DNA of 64,000 bases from Gymnopilus junonius (taxonomy: Eukaryota; Basidiomycota; Agaricomycetes; Agaricales; Galerinaceae), in NCBI GenBank assembly GCA_015501075.1, contig JADNYJ010000043.1, forward strand, positions 186,001-250,000. The letters are read 5' to 3'. Shown here one piece after another: positions 12,248 through 24,778 of this stretch (position 1 is the first letter of the stretch; every line of letters begins with the position of its first letter). Made by a program: the position numbers and the translations under genes. The notes under the pieces are model-generated. The model was not told where the DNA came from and searched no databases. It saw only the letters and a list, made by a program, of their open reading frames with translations.

Positions 12248-14492
12248 GATGCAGAAGCAGGTCCCGGGGAGCGGTCAAAGGATGGAAAAAAGGGACATGG
12301 TCTGGATGTCCTTGGCTCTTTATACCCATCCCGAAGACAGCCATGTGTGGGAGCTGTCTAGCATGCCTCAGAAAGCCTGGGGTGAGATAATGTCCCCAGA
12401 AAGCAAAATTAGAGACGAGTAAAATCTGGATTAAGTATTTGGAAGGTTGAAATCGGCGTGAAATGAGCAAATGAATAACATTCACCCCGTCCCGGTCAAT
12501 TGCTTGGTCATCCACATCATCACACGAGCCCTCAAAAGGAAGTTAGTTCTATTCTAGGACGTTCTCTTTCATGTCAATTTCATGTTGTCATGTCTAATTC
12601 CAATCCTGTCTTCCTGCGTGGCTCTTTCCAACAATTTATTCAGCTAACTTCGCTCAATTCAAGGCCTTGAATCTCGCGACACCATGAATTTTCGAAGATA
12701 CAATGATTCGGGCTCGGGCTCGGGGGGAGTTAAATAGGCAGTAAATAGGTCGGGTAGTGACAAAAGAGCACTGTGCCATATAAAGAAAGGGAAAAAAGCA
12801 AATAAGCCTAACTTCTTCTCTTATTTAACTTTGATAAATTGACTCCCTGCACACCAGACTCTTAGAGTCACCGATGTTATACTATAATGCATGATGGCGG
12901 CAGTGCATGATGTCGGGGAGTTGAAGAGGTGCCCACTGCCCACCTTCAGCGCATCATTAGACTAACTAGCAATAAAGGTACTCTACCTTTTATTGTTTTG
13001 CTCTTACTTCTGAAAGCTTGGTTTGAGGTAGCACTTACTTGCATCTGTGCAACAACTTCAAACTGACACGATGGACGCCACCTGCTGGTGATTGCTACGA
13101 ACATACATATGTGAAATGGTATCTCAATCTCAATTCTCTAAATTTAGAATAATCCTACTTGTTGATAGCACCCATGCGTCATCATTTAATTATAAGAAGG
13201 GCATCGGAATTAGTTGCTCGGTGATGTCACGCAACCTATTCTCCAGGTGCAGAGTTCTACAAGCAAAAGTATGGTATTCGATCTTAGAATTCCGGGGTCC
13301 CAAATGACCCTCCGGCCAACTGTCCATGTTGATCGGCAATGCTTGACATAGAAGGCTGAACTGTAGCTCCCAGTGCTCCCTGATATATTTCTGGTAAGTT
13401 ATGGCCAGTGGTTGTCAATGTGGTTATTTAAATCTAGCTTCTCAGCCCTTCGACCTTGTTCCATTCATCCTCAGTTAGAGGTGGTGATACACTGCACACG
13501 GTGCACCGTCAGAGTCTGCTTTTTGTGAACAGTTCATCAGTCCAAAGCCCCCCCCGTCCTGTCGCCACACTCATAAGTTTGTTTACTTTTAGTAAATGAA
13601 GGCACTCATGATGCAGGCCATAGAAAGTACCTTATGCGAACATGCCGCGAAGAATAATAGACTTACATATCTCACACTCCAGCACAAACGATGATGATCT
13701 AATTTTAGAAATAAGGTGCTTCTATAACTTGTACCTCTATTGAGGAATGACATATGTGTACAGCCTGTGTATGCAGCGACATCGTCTTCTAACATATACC
13801 AAGCAGGCTTGTCAGCTAATTGCTTTTTCTAAACGGAGCAGTAGACGGTCCTTGACCATCCCTCTTTATAGCTCTTTATTCACACTCCATACTATGATTA
13901 ACCGGGGACGAGTACGCATCGTGACTGATCAACGACAAGAATAGAGGGCGTAGTAGTTGTACGATCAATCACCAGATAGCGTTGCAGGACTTCAGCGTAA
14001 TCCCCAACTGTGGAGCAAGGAGGCACCATCCAGACCAGCGTAGTTTTTACTATATGTACCTAGATGGGGCTCAATGGAGGATCCGATATCTTCGATTCAG
14101 TACTTACATACATCGAATGAGATTTTAAGGCACGGATTTGACACGATGCGTTTGCCTTATCTTATCTCTTATCGTCGTTATTGCAGTTGGTGTAAAAATA
14201 CAACGCAAAGTCGATGTCGTAACTTAAGCATTCGAATCTACCTCGTGAATTCTGGAATCAAGCCCGCCTTCGACCTTTCAGGATCTGCAGCCACGCTTAG
14301 TCTAATTCGCTTTAACTAAGAATTTCTCTTCTTGTCCAACATGCCCAAATATGAGCGAGGGCGCTGAAAGGAACACTGCTACTATTGCTCTAGCGGCAAC
14401 GCCGGAATTCTTGTATTGCCTATGTACATGATTAAGAGTCGCATTTATAAACAGATTGTGCAACTGGAACAAGGAAAGAAAGAAAGAATCAT
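12248..14492. other. Intergenic, no gene seen
   Basis: About 2.2 kb between two minus-strand genes. It includes the upstream region of the adenylate-forming reductase. Open frames are short (under 105 codons) and carry no family resemblance. I see no repeat or RNA gene. Confidence 0.5.
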
Positions 14493-16465
14493 TCAAGCAG
14501 CCTTTCCGGCTCCCTCTAGTCTATCCTGCTCTTCGGCATTCCATCCCTTCTTCTGGATCTCCTCAACAATCGCGTCTTCTAGCTCGCGTACAGCAACACC
14601 GTCCTTATTCTTGTAGAAAATGATATCACCGTCATCTTCGATGAATTGGCATTGAGTGAACGAGCGGTAGAGAGCATAGAAAGAAGGCTGTGAAATTCTA
14701 GGCATGAGTCGCACATCAAGTCTCCAAAAGGAATATTAGTTACCGTCGAATCATAATTGTAATCCCCTTTTAGGATAGACCTGACCGCCTTGGTGATCTC
14801 AGGGCCGTTATCTGTGAACCATATGAATAACACAATCATATCCGAAGCATGTAAATGAGCTCACAGAAAGGTGCGCGGAGGAAGAAATCTAGGAAATGAA
14901 ACTTTCATGAAAAGCGCTATTAAAGCAATGATTACACTTACGGTGGGCAACATGGTCGTGGCTGATGTTGTGGAAGAAGAATCTGCCCATCCAGCCAAGG
15001 AGAGGTCTGTCGACGGTGGCAGCAGCACCACGAAGGAAGGACCACTCTCCTTTCCTGTAGTGGGGGATGGTTGGGTCAGAGTGGTGCAAGAAAGTGAACA
15101 TGACGATCCAGTGGTTTACGAGCTACATGAATATCGGCTATCAACTGAGATTGAACAGAGACAAATAAGGAAAACTAACCAAATACGGAATGAGATAGTA
15201 TTTGAAGAAGAAATTTTTGCCCAGTTTGTAAAGAATGAAGGACATGCCACCAATCCCGACGTTGGACATAAAAATAGAGAAGCCTGCAAAATGAGCGACG
15301 GTTTAATCTGGTGCATTCAGTTTTGATGAAATCACTTACGTTGCTCCTTCTTGAATAAGGGAGAGTATGGGTTGAAGTGATTGGTTCCAGGAGGGTACAT
15401 AGGGGATCCCATGGTGTTCCGTCTGCAGACAAACGAAAAACTTGAGCTGAACTACGCATGGAAACCAGAACATATCAAGCGTACGCAAGGTAAACCCACC
15501 AGCCGCTTTAAGAATGCTAATGTCAACTCTCCAATCAAGTTCGAATGCGGAAATAAGACTTACAATCCCTGCATGATGAACATCCGATAGAGTGTGTAAA
15601 TTGGTGTCTCTTCAAAAATCTCGTCGTAGTCTGCCTTCGTTGCTGTTTTCTCATCTGGGAGCTTGAAAGTGTTGCGAGTGTAGGGCACGTAATTCTCATC
15701 ACGTTCCATGGAAGCCGTAGCTTTCTAAGAAGAAATAGGGTCAATGAGACTAGAGAAGTGGGTTGAAATGTTAAAATCTCACATGGTGAGCATGATGTGT
15801 TGCACGCCAAGAGTAGTAGGGGATCAGCAAGTACTATATTAAGTGCGATTAGTTTTCCTTGGGTAAATGTCGAGAGTAAACGAACAGAGTGGAGGATGAA
15901 TCCAACGGTGTTGTTAATCTTGTTGTTCTCGTACAGCGAAGTGTGGCCGGCATCATGGCCTTCATTCGCAACCTTCAGTGTTTAGGACACTTGCAGAAGA
16001 AACCATGACCTACCAAGGCAGAAAATACCTGCACCCACCAACCCTTGGAACCAATAATAAAACGCCCACATCGACCCCTTCAACACAGTCTTCTGCCATC
16101 CCTCAGTGACATAACCTCCAAAATCACCCTGAGCCCAAGGAGTGATAGAGTACGCAAATTTGTACAATGCTGCTGTGAAGACGATATCACGAATGACGTA
16201 GAGCGTCGCTTTCGTCTGATTCTCTGTTGAGCAACGATGAGCGCCTAACGCGCAATGGATGATCGAACAAATGGATGAACGTACTCTTTAACAAGTGCTT
16301 AGGCACACAGTCGTGGATTTCTTTCAAGGTGACCGTTGGAGGAGCGAAGGGCTTTTTGAGCCTTTAATGAATGACAGAATCAGCCATCACCAGGCAACCA
16401 CAAGCATGCCCAAAGAGGCTCAGCACGTACCGTTCCTCGTATTCGGGACCGTTTTTCCAAATCAT
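14493..16465 (-). CDS. Delta-12 (omega-6) fatty acid desaturase
   Basis: ER membrane di-iron enzyme that converts oleate to linoleate. After splicing, three histidine boxes are visible: GHDAGHTS near residue 110, WRATHHAHHKAT, and HNISHDHVAHH late in the protein. Other family blocks are RLKKPFAPPTVTLKEIHDCV, MERDENYVPYTRNTF, IVMFTFLHHSDPTIPHYRKG and EWSFLRGAAATVDRP. The end is EGAGKAA at 14493. The start MIWKNGPEYEER (16465) joins smoothly to the second exon, although an extra upstream exon cannot be excluded. At least seven short introns are needed. The reading frame is intact. A delta-9 desaturase lies 20 kb away but is not part of an obvious cluster. Confidence 0.9.
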
Positions 16466-18852
16466 GGCGGGGGATGAGAAAAAGAAGTGAAGAAGACAAG
16501 CGAGAAGGTCAACCAGTAAAGACGGAGTCTACTGGGGCCAGAGGTTTCAAAAGAGGATGGATCGCTTCTCGAATGAAGTACTTATAACTGGGGTTCCGAT
16601 CTATTAAACCGGTAAAACATGGAAACAAGAATGGCTATCAAATCGGACTGATTGCGAACCAAACCAACAGCATACTTTGATGTCCCCCAGAGTAAGAATA
16701 GCACATCATAAGCACGATTCCTCTCCAACGAGGATAGAACCCGCAGTGGTTCGAGGTAAATCTACTGCATTCATCGAGTGCGGAGATGGGATTAGTGGAC
16801 GGTACAGAGTGAAGCAAAGCTCCTCTTTCCTCTTCCGAATCCTATTTGGCAGGTCCTAGTCTTGTCTCCGTGAGAAGCCTAAATAAAGCTAGGTATCGAG
16901 GGTCGTGTGGGTGCTTGTTGTAGGCCGTAGCTTTAGATACTGATTGATCCTCGGCGGCGTTGTCCTACAGAACAATTTTTTGATCATCAGCCTATTTTTT
17001 CTTGAATTATCCCAGCTCGCAAACGACCACCATGAGCCACCCTATTGTGCATATAATATTCCGAAAGCCTTCATACAAAAAAAGACCAGAGTATTTATTG
17101 TGGTGATTGACGCCAAACAAGTCCAGATGGGCCATCGGATAGTATCCAGCACCAGCAGGGGAGATACTTGGCTAGAGCCAGCTAGCCACGGCAACCAGAA
17201 TAGGAATAAACACCGCGTCCACGTGGCTTCCAAGGTGGATCAGTGACACCATTTAATCGCGTGAGATGTGGGGCGGGTGCAGATATGGACCAAGCAACCA
17301 AGGAGGAGGGCACTCAACAGGCAATTAACTTTGGGTAGGCATGACTAGCAGTCAAGTGTCTAGTCAAGCATGAAAGGGAAACTCGGATCCCTCAGGTGCG
17401 AGTAATCAAGTCGAACCAGACCAAATCCCTGTCCTACCAGTCGTTCTCCAAGCTTCATCGAAGTAATAATAGGCCCTTGGCAATCCGAATCGCGCCCAAG
17501 AATCCGAATCATGATAGAAGCCATCCAGCAGGTTGAAGAAGCCAGTTTATTGATAACTTGCGCAGCTCAGACTGCGTTAACATCTCTTCAGGCGCCCGTG
17601 AACCCCTTGCCAGATAGGTCGCGGTTTACTTGGAGGTTCCTATAAAGCCTCAGGGAGGAAGGAATGTGAACGTCTACGAAAGCAAGAAATGAACCACATA
17701 CACCTCAAATCACCGAGGACTCGGAATTTGCAGGAATAATGCAATGGCCAAGGAATCAAGGATCCTTGAAGGTTCCAACTCACCACTGTCAGTGTCACCG
17801 GAGAAGGTGGAGGCCAGCGAACCCAGGTAGAATGGCGGTCATCGCTTTCCGGCGTACTACGCCATACCCTGGTTTATTCAATACAAGGAAGCCAAGGAAC
17901 CCTCATACTTAGACCCATGACATTGACTTGAGAATGCAAGGAAAATAAAGTAGAACGTAGCTGGGAAATTTCACTACTCGCGTGATAGCACTTTAGAGGT
18001 CGAAGCACCCAGACTCGTTAAATTTAGTAACTTGACTTGGACGGGATTGAAAGCTCGGACGTTTGAGCAATGAGCAAGATAGCAAACTTGGAGGTCGAAG
18101 TTGAAGTGCTGATCGACCTATTTGGTATGTATGTCTAAAAGAGACTACCCGGTTCTGCAATTGATCACATACTTTTTTTTCCCTTTTTTTTAAATCTCTC
18201 TTCATTATCAACCTGATTTATGTATTAAGACGAACAGGCAAGTATCGCAAGGCATCCATGATAAACTCTCTCATCCTACCCACCATATATCCGCTATAAG
18301 GCACCAACTCTTGCGAAAATCACAGAGATAAGATGAGGATCCGCGGAGGAGACATATCGACAAACGAGCACAACGGTTATGCCGAAGAAAAGATACAAAA
18401 CGTCAGTGTCTGCAAGTAACGTCGGACTGAGTACATAGATCATGTCAAGCTGGTCCCTACTTCGCCCGAATCTGACATTGCTGTCCTCCAAACTTGAAAA
18501 AATGAACCGCCTCACACATAGAGAAAGAAAAAGAGAGGAAAAGAAGCATATAAAACAAAACTATAAAACAGGAGAAAAGAAAAAGAGATATTAACACATA
18601 ACGGACTGACTAATCATGTCTTGTCCTTCCCTTCTCCTCCATCTTCTAGACAACATCACGGCGGTAGCAGGTGGGACTGACGAGGATCTGTGAGATTTCC
18701 TTCCACCGTCCCGACTCGCCCACCATCATCACCGCAAGACCATAACCTTGCATTACTACTACAATAATTCATTCATTCCGTCCGAGAGTCCTTCACAAGA
18801 TCCAAAGAGGCGTCCCTTTCGAATTATGGGAGAATTATTAACATAGATTTTT
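16466..18852. other. Intergenic, no gene seen
   Basis: About 2.4 kb with only short, unconvincing frames. It contains the desaturase promoter and the aconitase 3' flank, plus homopolymer T and A tracts around 18170-18190 and 18520-18580. No RNA gene or repeat recognised. Confidence 0.5.
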
Positions 18853-21601
18853 TTAAGCAGACCTGGCCTTAGCCTTGGCAGCCATCTACATTGCATCATT
18901 AGCGACGACAGTAAAAGGGAAAGGATAAGATGTAAAAACGTACCAGGTTGAGGGCAGAGCCAGCCTTGAACCACTCAATCTGGGTCTCGTTGTAAGAGTG
19001 GGCAACCTCGATCTCCTAAAAAAAGTTTGTCAGTCAATATCGAAAACGACGAGGAAGAAAAGAAGAAAGCGCACATCAGTAGAACCATTCTCGTGGTGAA
19101 CAACAACCTTCAAGTTCTTGCCGGGAGCAAAAGTGGTAAGGCCAACGATGTCAAGCTTGTCAGTGCCACGGATCTTGTCGTAGTCGGCGGCATCAGCAAA
19201 AGTCAAAGCGAGCATGCCTTGTTTCTTCAAGTTGGTCTCGTGGATACGGGCGAAAGAGCGAGCAATGACAGCAAGACCGCCGAGGAAACGGGGCTCGAGA
19301 GCGGCGTGCTCACGAGAGGAACCTTCACCGTAGTTGTGGTCACCGATGACGACCCACTTCTTGCCAGCATCACGGTAAGACTGAGCGACTTGAGGAACGC
19401 CACCCCAGGAGCCGTCGAATTGGTTCAAGACCTTGTTGGCTTCACCGTTCTCAGCGTTGATACCACCAATGAGCATGTTTTCTACAAAAGAGAAAATCGT
19501 TCAAAAGCTCGAACATGCAGAACGGATAGGCAAACTTACGGGAGATGTTCTCGAGATGTCCACGGTACTTCAACCAAGGTCCACCAGCGGAGATGTGATC
19601 AGTTGTGCACTTGCCCTTGACCTTGATCAAGACGGGGACCTCCTTGGCGTCCTTGCCATCCCATGGACCGAAAGGCTTCAAGAGTTGGAGACGGTCGGAT
19701 TTAGGGTCCACCTTTACTTGGACGGAGACACGGTCCTCAGGAGGGGGTTGGAAGGTGTTCTCTCCTGGGTCATATCCACGAGGAGGAAGCTCAAAGCCGG
19801 AAGGAGAGGAGAACCTGAAGGGCTTGCCAGAGGGAGTGGGGATCGAGTCGGCGAGGGGGTTGAAGGACAGGCTTCCGGCGAAGGCGAGAGCAGTGACAAT
19901 ATCAGGAGAGGCAACAAAGGCGTGGGTGGCAGGGTTGGCGTCGTTACGGCCAGTGAAGTTACGGTTGTAGGAGGTCACGACTAGAAAGGGCCTTGATTAG
20001 CAAAGATGGTAGAGAGAAAGTCGATGCACATACTGGTGTTGGGCTCGCCCTTCTTGACGTCCTTCCTGTCCCATTGTCCAATGCAGGGTCCGCAAGCGTT
20101 AGCAAGCACAATTCCTCCAGCCTTCTCGAAAGAGTCGAGTTGACCATCGCGGGCGATAGTAGCACGAACTTGCTCACTTCCGGGGGTGACGGTGAACTTG
20201 GACTTGAGCTCAAGACCGGCAGCGAGGGCCTCGTTTACGAGGGAAGCAGAGCGGGACATGTCCTCATACGAAGAGTTGGTGCAGGAACCGATGAGGCCGA
20301 CCTTGATCTCCTCAGGCCAGTTGTTCTTCTTGGCCTCAGCAGCGAGCTTGGAGATAGGGGTAGCGAGATCCGGAGTGAAGGGGCCGTTGATGTGGGGCTC
20401 GAGCTCGGAGAGGTTGATTTCGATGACCTGGTCGTATTCGGCGCCTTCATCAGCCTTGAGGTTGTGTGCGAACTTCCTAGCGTAGTCGGCAATATCGGCT
20501 CGGCTGGTCGCAGTCAAGTAGCTAGCCATACGCTCGTTGAAGGGGAAGAGGGACGTAGTCGCACCAATTTCAGCACCCATGTTGCAAATCGTAGCCATAC
20601 CAGTGCAAGAGAGAGATTCAACACCAGAACCCTTGTACTCGACAATGGCACCGGTTCCGCCCTTGACAGTGAGAATGCCAGCAACCTTGAGAATAACGTC
20701 CTTGGGAGTAGTCCATCCGCCGATCTTGCCAGTGAGGTTAACACCAATGACCTTGGGGCACTTGAGTTCCCAAGGGAGATCTGCCATAACGTCGACGGCA
20801 TCAGCGCCACCAACACCGCAAGCAACCATTCCGAGACCACCCGCGTTGGGAGTGTGCGAGTCGGTACCAATCATAAGACCACCAGGGAAGGCATAGTTTT
20901 CGAGGATAATTTGGTGAATGATACCAGAGCCGGGTTTCCAGAAGCCAAGGCCGTATTTGGCGGTGGCAGTGGCCAAAAAGTCGTAGACCTCCTTGTTGAT
21001 GTTGATAGCGCGCGCCAAATCCTTGACACCACCAACTTGAGCCTCAATAAGATGGTCACAGTGGACGGTGGTGGGCACGGCAGCGGTGTCCATACCAGCC
21101 GACATAAATTGGAGGAGAGCCATCTATACATTACGTCAGAGAAATGAATGAGACAGAAGATGACGTCGGGACACTGACCTGAGCCGTTGCATCCTGGCAA
21201 GCAACTCGCTGCAGGAACAATATTAGAATGGGCTATCTAAAGAAAGAAGAATAGCGACTTGCGTCAGGGCGGAGCCTGAGATAGCTGACACCGCGCTCAA
21301 TGTCTTGGTTCACGGCATCGTCAAGATGGCCATAGACGATTTTCTCAGAGAGGGTGAGGGGGCGCTTGAGCCTGAAGATGGTCAGTAAAAAAAAGAATAA
21401 TAAAAGGGAGAAAAGACAGTACCTTTCGCGAACGATAGCCAAGTTATCCTCGATGCGCTGATAGTTGATGTAAACATCTTTTTCAAGACGAGACATGGGA
21501 ACTTTGGTGTCGCCAATTCGTTGTGCATGAGTAGCCATGCCCTTTGAGGCAAGCCTCAGGGCACGGACTGCCTCAGCAGTCCTGTTGGTGATGTTGAGCA
21601 T
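18853..21601 (-). CDS. Mitochondrial aconitate hydratase
   Basis: Interconverts citrate and isocitrate in the TCA cycle with a 4Fe-4S cluster. The N-terminus [19 protein letters not shown] is a mitochondrial presequence. Then come [67 protein letters not shown] (cluster Cys), [12 protein letters not shown] (the other two cluster Cys), [12 protein letters not shown] and [18 protein letters not shown]. The last exon ends AAKAKARSA. The length of about 780 residues is normal. Introns fall at about 21124-21300, 21380-21420, 19980-20030, 19480-19540, 19016-19074 and 18885-18942. The frame is intact throughout. Its high GC and codon bias create long antisense frames, which I treat as shadows. Confidence 0.97.
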
Positions 21602-22198
21602 CGCACCAACGACGAGAGAGGAGAGGGTTCAGGTGAAAGGAGCAATCCGGAATTCTCCAACAATTTTATATCACTCCAGCCACGTGAATTCACCGCACAA
21701 CACAACCAATCAAATTCGCGCTTTTACTTGACATTCCTCTTCCTCCGCCGCAAAGTTGACCCCGCACTGGTGCCGCGAATTTGTTCTCTTCACCATCGAG
21801 CTTTAGACATCACCGGAGTGTGCGGATCTTGCTCTAATGTCATAGTCACCGAAGAACCCCACTTTATGCCATCCAGTGGTCACCAGCCGTCTTTCAGCTC
21901 GTCGGCCAAGCATATAAATGTCTCATTGTCAATGGCAAGGCATTTCCCAATAATATTTATCGACCTGTATTGCCTACTCTGGTAGTTGACCCCCTGAATT
22001 GAGAAAAGCCGCCCGTCGGCATGCGCTCTCGCCGAAGGGGAATGTCGGGTTCCTGCTCGAAAAAGGACCGGACGTGCTTCCGGTCCGCAAGGGCAGGCTT
22101 TATCGGCCGCTCGACGTCATTCCGAGGCCGTAAACTTAGAACTCCTTCCGTCCGACGTCAATTCGATGTAACCATATTGGCTATATATGTATCTTTTC
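21602..22198. promoter_or_regulatory. Aconitase upstream region
   Basis: About 600 bp between the aconitase start and the 3' end of the coiled-coil gene. It must contain the aconitase promoter. No element was recognised. Confidence 0.4.
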
Positions 22199-24278
22199 TC
22201 ACTTTAATTTTCTACAGCCATCCAACAATGCCCTAATGTCCTTTGCAACGTCAAACCCATAATCCGCTTTCTTCGCCTTTCGCTCCAAAAGTTTCCTATT
22301 CCTTTCAGCCGACACATTCAGAACCTTCTCAAACTCCCACTTATCCTCTTCTCTCGCCTCGACAGGCTTTATCTTGCGCACCATATCCTCAGACTCCGCA
22401 ACCCTCTCAGCAAGAGCTCTGACGTCCTTCCAAACTGATACCTTGCTACTACCCATAATTTCTCCCACTTTCTCTTCAAACCCTGGCATGGTCGCCGGAG
22501 TTGATTGCGACTGCGACAATATCCGAGCCAATAGGACATCGACGTAACCATGCACCCTCTTTCTTTCGCCTTCTAGCATGACACTGAGTGCCTGGGCCGT
22601 CTCTGATCTGAACGTGCTGATCTGTGGTAGGGTATAAGCCATCAACCTTGCGTGCATCCAAAGTAGTACCCACCACATCAATATATTCTTCACATAACCA
22701 CCCAAGCGCAACCGCACGATTAATATTCTCCTGTACTCGCCTCTCTTTGTCTTCAATCCTCTGTTGGATTTCATTCGCTCTCTTCGCTGCATTTTCTCGA
22801 TATATGGTTCTCTTTTCCGCCGTCTGTCGAGCAACTTCAATTAATTTTGCCCTGTGAGGAACCATGTAAATAAGCCGGTAGACAGCAAAGTTGGGAGCTG
22901 AACCATACTTCATCTTCTCCATGCCTCTAGGATCGTCAGATGGCCATAGGCGGCTCAGTACATCCCCGAGCCTCTTCCCAACATCTTCGGCGTTAGGAGA
23001 TGCAGAACCCTTGTCAGATCTTGAGCATCTTATATGATGGGCGTGTAGATTCTGTTCAAACAAGTGAGATACGTTGTTAAAGACATTATCTTGAAAACAC
23101 TAACCGCAAGCGCTTCTGTACTGTACTTGTACCTGAAAACCTCTGCCTTTCTCCTTTGTAGTGCCGCTCTTCTCGATATTTCTTGGACCTGAATGGACCG
23201 CGGAATCTGTAACGCTATACCGTTTATTATCAATTTGTAATAAAGAGAGGAGACGTACCTCAAATGGCCCTGAGTTAGATACAGCTTCAAGGAAATTCTT
23301 CATCGCGATGTCAGCTTGCTGCCTACATTCAAGAATCAACTTTACGATGACATTCGTCAAGAAGTCAGAACCCACCTCAAGTCCCGAATCAACTTGCCCA
23401 TGCCCTGTGCGCCCAACCTCCTCAACCTCGCGGTTTCCCTCTTCTCCAACACGCTCATCAAAAGCAATATACGCCTTTTGTTTTCCGATTTTTTCTCCAG
23501 CTGTCTTTTCTTAGCATCTATTCTCAAATTAGCAAGGAAACATAGAAGAATAAATATACACCATACCCAACGTTTGCATTTCGTGCCTAACGCCTTCATA
23601 CTCTTTCTTCGCGCTGGCAAGGCCGTGATAGGCAGTTTCCCTTCGCGCAAGCGCGACTTTCATAGGGTCTTCTAAGAGTGCACCAAGGTCTGCATCAGAT
23701 GCGTTGTGTCTGGGTACCGTCACGACGCTGGGTGCCTTCAACTTGGAAGGTGGACGTGACGCTTTCAGAGCAGCATGCTCTTCCCTTGCCCTGTCAAATC
23801 CGTTCAGCCAAAGCCTGGACAAAAAGAATACAGTAGGGATTTACCTAGCAATAACGCTCCTAGCTCTCGCAGCCTCCTGTCTCCCTACGAGCCTCTCACT
23901 TAACAGCCTGAGAGTATCCTTCAGCTTCTCTCCCTGTTTACCAGGGCCGGAATTGAACAGTCGGTCGAACACATCCAACGTAATCTCCCGAGGCATTCCT
24001 AGCAAATGGAAGTGGTCATATATCCGTTTGACTTCTTCCGGGTCAGCATTTGGGTTAGGTATATCAGCTGTCTTGCTCGATTTTCCTAATCCTGAAGAAG
24101 GCTGAGTGCGTCTGCTTGATGAAGACGAAGATGTGCCCGAAGGTATTTTCGACGCCAATTTCGAACTTGATCCAGAGTTATGAACATTTCTATCTCGGAA
24201 AGTGGTACCGATAGTAGCAGGACGAGATTGTCCTCGAGATTTTAAACGGGAACCCAAGTCCTTGTCCATATCCTCCAA
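22199..24278 (-). CDS. Coiled-coil protein of unknown function
   Basis: A protein of about 600 residues I do not recognise. The N-terminus MEDMDKDLGSRLKSRGQ is followed by a Ser-rich disordered stretch (SGTSSSSSSRRTQPSSG), a helical block (DPEEVKRIYDHFHLLGMPRE) and a region rich in Glu, Lys and Arg that predicts coiled coil. The C-terminal part includes ISTFRSETAQALSVMLEGER and ends DIRALLDGCRKLK. Several introns separate exons near 23825, 23530, 23340, 23240, 23060 and 22620. Helical, charged composition suggests a structural or complex-forming role, but this is inference. The start lies just after an AG at about 24283, so a 5' UTR intron is possible. Confidence 0.7.
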
Positions 24279-24674
24279 CCTGTAGAAAATAGTAGGTGGT
24301 AAAGGTGCAAATCACGTTCAGCCGTTGGAGACTGGGTCAGGTCGCAGTTGACGTTGAGAACTGATGCAATATCCACAAAAATAAAGAGTATCAAATGGGC
24401 AACAGGCTGAACATTGGATGTCAATTAGAAATATAGAATGTGCTGGAAATGAAAGAGAGAGAGACAACAGACCAAAACCTCTTGATCGCCAGCATGTGAT
24501 GTTACTTACGCGTCGCGTCGCGCCTTTCAGTAGTAGTGCCAGGCTCGCTCAAACTCACTCACTATGATTGACACTTGGCAGTCCCGACTACTTGCAGTTA
24601 AAAATTATAATTTGACTTGGCTTCTCTCAAACAAGCTTGCAAGCATACTTTATTCTTTAAAAGGGGCAAAAGAA
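24279..24674. other. Intergenic between coiled-coil gene and tRNA-Phe
   Basis: About 400 bp with the upstream region of the coiled-coil gene. Nothing further is recognised. Confidence 0.5.
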
Positions 24675-24758
24675 TGGGGTCACCGCGGATCGAACGCAGG
24701 ACCTTTAGAACTCGGAAAAGCTTCAGTCTACTGCTCTCCCAAACTGAGCTATGACCCC
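24675..24758 (-). tRNA. tRNA-Phe (GAA), intron about 10 nt
   Basis: On the minus strand the acceptor GGGGTCA pairs with TGACCCC. The D arm is GCTC-AGTTTGGGA-GAGC, the anticodon loop starts CTGAAG (GAA at 34-36), and an intron of about 10 nt follows. The T arm is CTGCG-TTCGATC-CGCGG with discriminator A. A/B-box sequences TAGCTCAGTTTGG and GTTCGATCC are present. It abuts the recombinase gene end by 20 bp. Its 5' half recurs in direct orientation at 31856-31889. Confidence 0.93.
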
Positions 24759-24778
24759 ATATTTTACGACTGACGGCG

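Noticed and set aside
19993..21147. 384-codon open frame on the plus strand
   Set aside because: It lies exactly antisense to intact aconitase exons. GC-rich, codon-biased genes open such frames and the translation has no domain.
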